This document shows, one piece after another, positions 60,276-64,000 of a stretch of DNA of 64,000 nucleotides. The stretch lies in NCBI RefSeq assembly GCF_008365385.1, contig NZ_QOVF01000001.1, positions 682,001 to 746,000 of the forward strand, in the 5' to 3' direction. The notes under the pieces are model-generated. The model ran no database searches. It worked only from the letters and a program-made list of their open reading frames with translations, and was not told where the DNA came from. Each line of letters begins with the position of its first letter. Position 1 is the stretch's first letter. A program made the position numbers and the translations under genes. This DNA is from Halopseudomonas laoshanensis (GTDB taxonomy: Bacteria > Pseudomonadota > Gammaproteobacteria > Pseudomonadales > Pseudomonadaceae).

Positions 60276-61466
60276 ATGCAGCTTACTGGCACGACTTTGC
60301 TGGTTATTGACGATGATGACGTCGTCCGGCAAGACATCGCGATGCGTTTGCAGACCGGCGGATTTGATGTGCTCCAAGCCAATCAGGCTGGACAAGGGTT
60401 GGAGCTTTTCGCCCGGAATGCGCCTGACCTGGTGCTATTCAATCTGCAGATGTCAGATCAAAGCGGACTTGCCCTTATCCGTCAGATCGCTGAAAGCTCT
60501 CCCGATACGCCGTTGGTGGTCATCGCTGCTGCGGGTGACATGAGCGCCGTGGTAGAGGCTCTGCATGCCGGTGCCAGCGATTACCTGCTTAAACCTCTGT
60601 CCGATCTGGCAGTGCTCGAACATGTGGTCAAGCGCTCGCTGGAACAAGCGCGGCTGCGAGTCGAGAACCAGCGCATTCGCGAACGTCTTGAAACAGCGAA
60701 CCGCGAGTTGCAGAACCACCTGCAGGAGCTGAAGGACGATCAGGCTGCTGGCCATCAGGTGCAGCTAAATATGCTGCCCCAATCACCCTGGCAGAGTGGT
60801 GAGTACGAATTCCAGCACCGAATTATTCCTTCGTTGTATCTGTCTGGCGATTTCGTAGATTATTTCCGCGTGTCTGAGACCCAACTGGCTTTCTATCTGG
60901 CCGATGTGTCCGGGCATGGCGCTTCTTCAGCGTTCGCCACCGTGCTGCTCAAGTTCATGACGACGCGCCTGCTCTATGAGCAGCGGCGGCAGGATGGCAA
61001 CGGGCCAATCGCATTCAAGCCATCTGACGTGCTCGGGCATATCAACAGAAGCCTGATCAGTTGCAAGCTCGGCAAGCACGTGACCATGCTCGGCGGCATC
61101 ATTGATGAGGCGCAGCAGACGCTGACCTACAGTATCGGCGGCCATCTGCCGTTACCTGTTCTGTACAGTGATGGCCACGCGCGTTATCTGGAAGGCAAGG
61201 GCCGACCGGTCGGGTTGTTTGAGGACGCAGTCTATCAAGACAACGTGATTGAGCTTCCTCAGCGCTTCTCGCTCACTTTATGCTCTGATGGCGTGCTTGA
61301 TTGCCTCAGCGGGACTACTCTGAGAGAGAAAGAACAGCAGCTGCCGCGCCTGATCGAAGAGGCCGGCGGAAGGTTGAAAGCCCTGATGGGCAAGCTCAAT
61401 CTGCAACCCGGCAAAGTCATGCCGGATGATATTTCACTGATGATGTTAAGCAGGAACCCAGGATGA
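60276..61466 (+). CDS. Receiver-PP2C (SpoIIE-type) phosphatase, RssB-like, degenerate receiver
   Basis: The protein is 396 residues: N-terminal receiver (1-120), coiled-coil linker (about 120-170; ETANRELQNHLQELKDDQ), and a SpoIIE-type PP2C domain (about 175-390; FYLADVSGHGASSAF, GGIIDEAQ, SIGGHLPLP, LCSDGVLDCL, PDDISLMML). The receiver keeps the acidic residues D12-D15 and K106 but has N56 where the phospho-acceptor Asp belongs (LVLFNLQMSD) and A84 where Ser/Thr is usual. Signalling by phosphorylation is therefore unlikely unless N56 is bypassed. The stop overlaps the STAS gene start by 4 nt. The pair resembles PA2798/PA2797 and forms a partner switch. Confidence 0.88.
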   Translation: MQLTGTTLLVIDDDDVVRQDIAMRLQTGGFDVLQANQAGQGLELFARNAPDLVLFNLQMSDQSGLALIRQIAESSPDTPLVVIAAAGDMSAVVEALHAGASDYLLKPLSDLAVLEHVVKRSLEQARLRVENQRIRERLETANRELQNHLQELKDDQAAGHQVQLNMLPQSPWQSGEYEFQHRIIPSLYLSGDFVDYFRVSETQLAFYLADVSGHGASSAFATVLLKFMTTRLLYEQRRQDGNGPIAFKPSDVLGHINRSLISCKLGKHVTMLGGIIDEAQQTLTYSIGGHLPLPVLYSDGHARYLEGKGRPVGLFEDAVYQDNVIELPQRFSLTLCSDGVLDCLSGTTLREKEQQLPRLIEEAGGRLKALMGKLNLQPGKVMPDDISLMMLSRNPG

Positions 61467-61951
61467 TGACCACTGGCAAGATCCAGTTTGCAGAGTCGGA
61501 GGGCACCTTTGTCCTTAAATTCGTGGGTGACGTGCGGCTGACACTGTGTGCGGCGTTGGACGCTTATATCGAGAAAATCTTCAGCGTACTGACCTTTAAC
61601 GCCATTATTATCGATTTGACAGAAACCGATGGCATCGACAGCACCTCCCTGGGGTTGCTTGCCAAGCTGTCGATTCTGTCCAAGCAGAAAGTAGGCTTTC
61701 TACCGACGTTGGTCTCCAATCAGGAAGACATGAATCGCCTATTGCAGAGCATGGGTTTCGATCAGGTGTTCAATATCGTCAGTGAAATCACACCGACTGA
61801 CGCCGAGCTTGAGGATTTGCCTGGGCAGCTGTTATCCGAGAATCTGGTTAAAGACAAAGTACTCGAGGCCCACCGTATTCTGATGAACCTCAATGAGCAC
61901 AACCGCGACGCCTTCCGTGATCTGGTCAGCGCCCTCGAATCAAGCGGCTGA
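61463..61951 (+). CDS. STAS domain anti-sigma-factor antagonist
   Basis: The protein is 162 residues. An N-terminal STAS domain (about 1-110) has the phosphorylatable Ser in [12 protein letters not shown], and a C-terminal tail of about 50 residues has helical character ([23 protein letters not shown]). It is coupled to the PP2C phosphatase (ATGA overlap), its probable partner: the phosphatase would dephosphorylate this protein and so free or bind an anti-sigma factor, which is not encoded nearby. Its 3' end overlaps tal by 12 nt. Confidence 0.92.
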   Translation: MMTTGKIQFAESEGTFVLKFVGDVRLTLCAALDAYIEKIFSVLTFNAIIIDLTETDGIDSTSLGLLAKLSILSKQKVGFLPTLVSNQEDMNRLLQSMGFDQVFNIVSEITPTDAELEDLPGQLLSENLVKDKVLEAHRILMNLNEHNRDAFRDLVSALESSG

Positions 61952-62890
61952 TCTGGCCCGCTTTAGCAGCAGTTCTTCCAGTTTGACTTGATCGGCCGCA
62001 AAGGCGCGTATGCCTTCGGCGAGTTTATCCGTGGCCATGGCATCTTCATTGTGCGCCCAACGGAACGCCGCCTCGTCCAGTACTTCACGCTCGTCGCTGC
62101 TTGGCTGAGTCAGAACCTCGGAAGGCTTCAACTCGCCTTCCTCCTCGGCCAGCTGTTGCAACAGTGCCGGGCTGATGGTCAGTCGGTCGCAGCCGCTCAG
62201 AGCTTCAATCTGCCCAATATTACGGAAACTCGCACCCATCACCACGGTGCTGTATTGGTGCTGTTTGTAGTAGCGATAGATGCGTGCCACCGATTGCACG
62301 CCGGGATCTTCCTGACCCTGAAAATCCCGCCCGTCACGCTGTTTGTACCAGTCGTAGATACGACCGACGAAGGGCGATATCAGAAACACCCCTGCATCTG
62401 CACAAGCCTGAGCCTGGGCGAAGGAGAAAAGCAGGGTGAGGTTGCATTGAATACCCTGTTTTTCCAGCTCGGCCGCGGCCTGAATGCCTTCCCAGGTGGA
62501 AGCGATCTTGATCAGCACCCGATCTCGGGTGACCCCCGCTTCCTCGTAACGCTCTATCAGTCGATGCGCCTTGTCCAGCGTCGCCTGGCGATCAAAAGAC
62601 AAGCGTGCATCTACCTCAGTGGAAATGCGTCCGGGAATCAGCTTGATGATTTCACTGCCGACGCCGACGGCGAAATGATCGCAGGCATCGGCAATTGGGT
62701 TGAAACCGGACGCTGACACGCTCAGGGCGCGGTCCAGAAGCTGGTGATACTCCTCCTGCTGCGCGGCTTTAAGCAGCAGGGAAGGGTTGGTAGTGGCGTC
62801 TACCGGCTGCAGGCTGCGAATCGCCTGTATGTCACCGGTATCGGCGACAATCAGTGTGTGCTGTTTGAGGCTGTCTAATTTGCTGGTCAT
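61940..62890 (-). CDS. tal: Transaldolase
   Basis: The protein is 316 residues, a class I aldolase barrel. The Schiff-base Lys is in [17 protein letters not shown], with [13 protein letters not shown] near the N-terminus (the family's substrate Asp) and [14 protein letters not shown]. It links the pentose-phosphate pathway and glycolysis. The start at 62890 and the length agree with the TalB-type family. Position matches PA2796. Confidence 0.96.
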   Translation of the reverse strand: MTSKLDSLKQHTLIVADTGDIQAIRSLQPVDATTNPSLLLKAAQQEEYHQLLDRALSVSASGFNPIADACDHFAVGVGSEIIKLIPGRISTEVDARLSFDRQATLDKAHRLIERYEEAGVTRDRVLIKIASTWEGIQAAAELEKQGIQCNLTLLFSFAQAQACADAGVFLISPFVGRIYDWYKQRDGRDFQGQEDPGVQSVARIYRYYKQHQYSTVVMGASFRNIGQIEALSGCDRLTISPALLQQLAEEEGELKPSEVLTQPSSDEREVLDEAAFRWAHNEDAMATDKLAEGIRAFAADQVKLEELLLKRARSAA

Positions 62891-62923
62891 GATCGGGAGC
62901 CCGTTAAAGAAGTTACCCCGACC

Positions 62924-63970
62924 TTACCTTATGCTCGCTGCGCGGAGCAATGCTGCCTGCTGGCGTTCGCTCATATCAGTCAGCAACTGATCGTAGAGCG
63001 CTAAAGGATCCGAGGTTTGATGTATGGCACTGCTCAATTGGCGCCTGAAATGCCGCGCGCCGGGCAATCCCTGGAATAACCCGAGCATATGCCGAGTAAC
63101 ATGATTCATGACTCCGCCGCGAGCCATATGCCGGGCAATGTATGGACGCATGGCGGCCATTACCTCAAGCCTGTCGGGAGCAGCATGAGCATCACCGTAG
63201 AAGCGCTGATCGACCTCGGCGAGCAGGTAGGGGTTGTGATAAGCCTCGCGGCCGACCATGACGCCATCCAGCGTCTTCAACTGCTCGGACATCACTTCAA
63301 GGTCTGTCAGCCCGCCATTGATGATGATTTCCAGCTGGGGAAAGTCGCGCTTGAGCTGCTGCACCACCTCATACCGTAGCGGCGGGATATCACGGTTTTC
63401 CTTCGGCGACAGGCCTTCGAGAATAGCAATGCGGGCATGCACGATGAATGTATCGCAGCCTGCCTCCTGTACCTGGCCGACGAAATCGCACAGCTGCGCA
63501 TAGCTGTCGTGGCCGTTGATACCGATGCGATGCTTGACCGTTACGGGCACACTGCAAGCCTGGTGCATCGCCCGTACGCCCTCGGCGACCAGCCCCGGAT
63601 GGGCCATTAGACAGGCACCAATCATGTTGTTCTGCACCCGGTCGCTGGGGCAGCCGACATTCAGATTGACCTCCGCAAAGCCGGCTTCTTCAGCCAACGC
63701 AGCGCAAGTCGCCAACTCCGCAGGATTACTGCCGCCCAGTTGCAACGCCAGCGGCTGCTCCTCTGCGTTATAACCGAGAAAACGCGAACGCTCGCCATGA
63801 ATTACTGCGCCGGTGGTGACCATTTCGGTATAGAGCAGAGCGCGGCGGCTGATCAGACGGGCGAAATAGCGGTAATGTCTATCACTCCAGTCCATCATCG
63901 GCGCAACGCAGAAACGCCGGCTCGGGCCGGGGCGGGTCAGGGAGGGAGTTGATGGTGAATCTGTATGCAT
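62924..63970 (-). CDS. dusA: tRNA-dihydrouridine synthase DusA
   Basis: The protein is 348 residues, FMN-dependent. The catalytic Cys is in LNVGCPSDRVQNN, with FCVAPMMDWSDRHYRYFARLI at the N-terminus (flavin site) and HARIAILEGLSPKENR in the barrel. The C-terminal helical domain begins at about 245. It modifies U20/U20a of tRNA. The start at 63970 is 30 nt from the right edge of the window, so its promoter is partly outside. Confidence 0.94.
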   Translation of the reverse strand: MHTDSPSTPSLTRPGPSRRFCVAPMMDWSDRHYRYFARLISRRALLYTEMVTTGAVIHGERSRFLGYNAEEQPLALQLGGSNPAELATCAALAEEAGFAEVNLNVGCPSDRVQNNMIGACLMAHPGLVAEGVRAMHQACSVPVTVKHRIGINGHDSYAQLCDFVGQVQEAGCDTFIVHARIAILEGLSPKENRDIPPLRYEVVQQLKRDFPQLEIIINGGLTDLEVMSEQLKTLDGVMVGREAYHNPYLLAEVDQRFYGDAHAAPDRLEVMAAMRPYIARHMARGGVMNHVTRHMLGLFQGLPGARHFRRQLSSAIHQTSDPLALYDQLLTDMSERQQAALLRAASIR

Positions 63971-64000
63971 CTTTATTGCCTGTTTGGTGCCTGGGCTTCA

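Overview
The window is a stretch of chromosome from a gamma-proteobacterium of the family Pseudomonadaceae. Three things point there: class Ia nrdA/nrdB beside an RstAB-type two-component pair; metR/metE; and a long right-hand block (about 41.7-64 kb) whose gene order I recognise from the Pseudomonas aeruginosa PA2795-PA2830 region (htpX, hypothetical, alaA, msrB, gpx, sagS-like kinase, DUF815 ATPase, GST, tRNA-Glu/tRNA-Gly, PA2817-like, fadE, ABC-2 pair, queF, thioesterase, mlaA, PilZ, PP2C response regulator, STAS, tal, dusA). The moderate GC content and the secreted hydrolases fit the marine Halopseudomonas / P. pertucinogena lineage; that placement is inference. I see no prophage, insertion sequence, CRISPR array or rRNA operon.

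Layout. 0-3 kb: the 3' end of a large sensor kinase and its NarL-type regulator, then an AraC regulator translationally coupled to a pirin. 3-6.7 kb: a small exported protein and a YbbA/YbbP-type ABC exporter. 6.8-10.3 kb: a leftward operon of Old Yellow Enzyme, aldo/keto reductase and MFS transporter. 10.5-15.8 kb: a membrane protein of unknown function, an ADP-ribosylglycohydrolase, a methyltransferase and two CorC/HlyC-type membrane proteins. 15.9-23.2 kb: nrdB and nrdA, separated by a repeat-rich intergenic region, and a divergent RstAB-type system; the shared promoter region carries a perfect NrdR-type box. 23.2-29 kb: an accessory-looking block with a TetR regulator, an SDR, two near-duplicate secreted serine hydrolases and a lipoprotein type-B carboxylesterase, each hydrolase with its own terminator. 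29.3-41.6 kb: housekeeping genes metR/metE, rlmM, tusA, a DUF3080 lipoprotein, a MATE pump, epmC, phaG, pdxB, a 59-residue PA1571-like protein and an ATP-NAD-kinase-like protein. 41.7-64 kb: the conserved PA2795-PA2830-like block.

How the genes work together. nrdAB supplies dNTPs under likely NrdR control. alaA, msrB and gpx form an amino-acid and redox-repair group. The response regulator-phosphatase (60.3 kb) and STAS protein (61.5 kb) form a partner-switching pair; the phosphatase's receiver domain has lost its phospho-acceptor Asp. phaG links fatty-acid synthesis to 3-hydroxyacyl precursors. The two secreted hydrolases plus the lipoprotein esterase look like an extracellular ester- or polyester-attacking set and are the best candidates for undescribed biology. 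Also unusual are a 22-bp inverted-repeat family bracketing two intergenic regions, an 82-bp palindrome-ended unit present twice between nrdA and nrdB, and several perfect long hairpins at gene ends, two of them enclosing stop codons.
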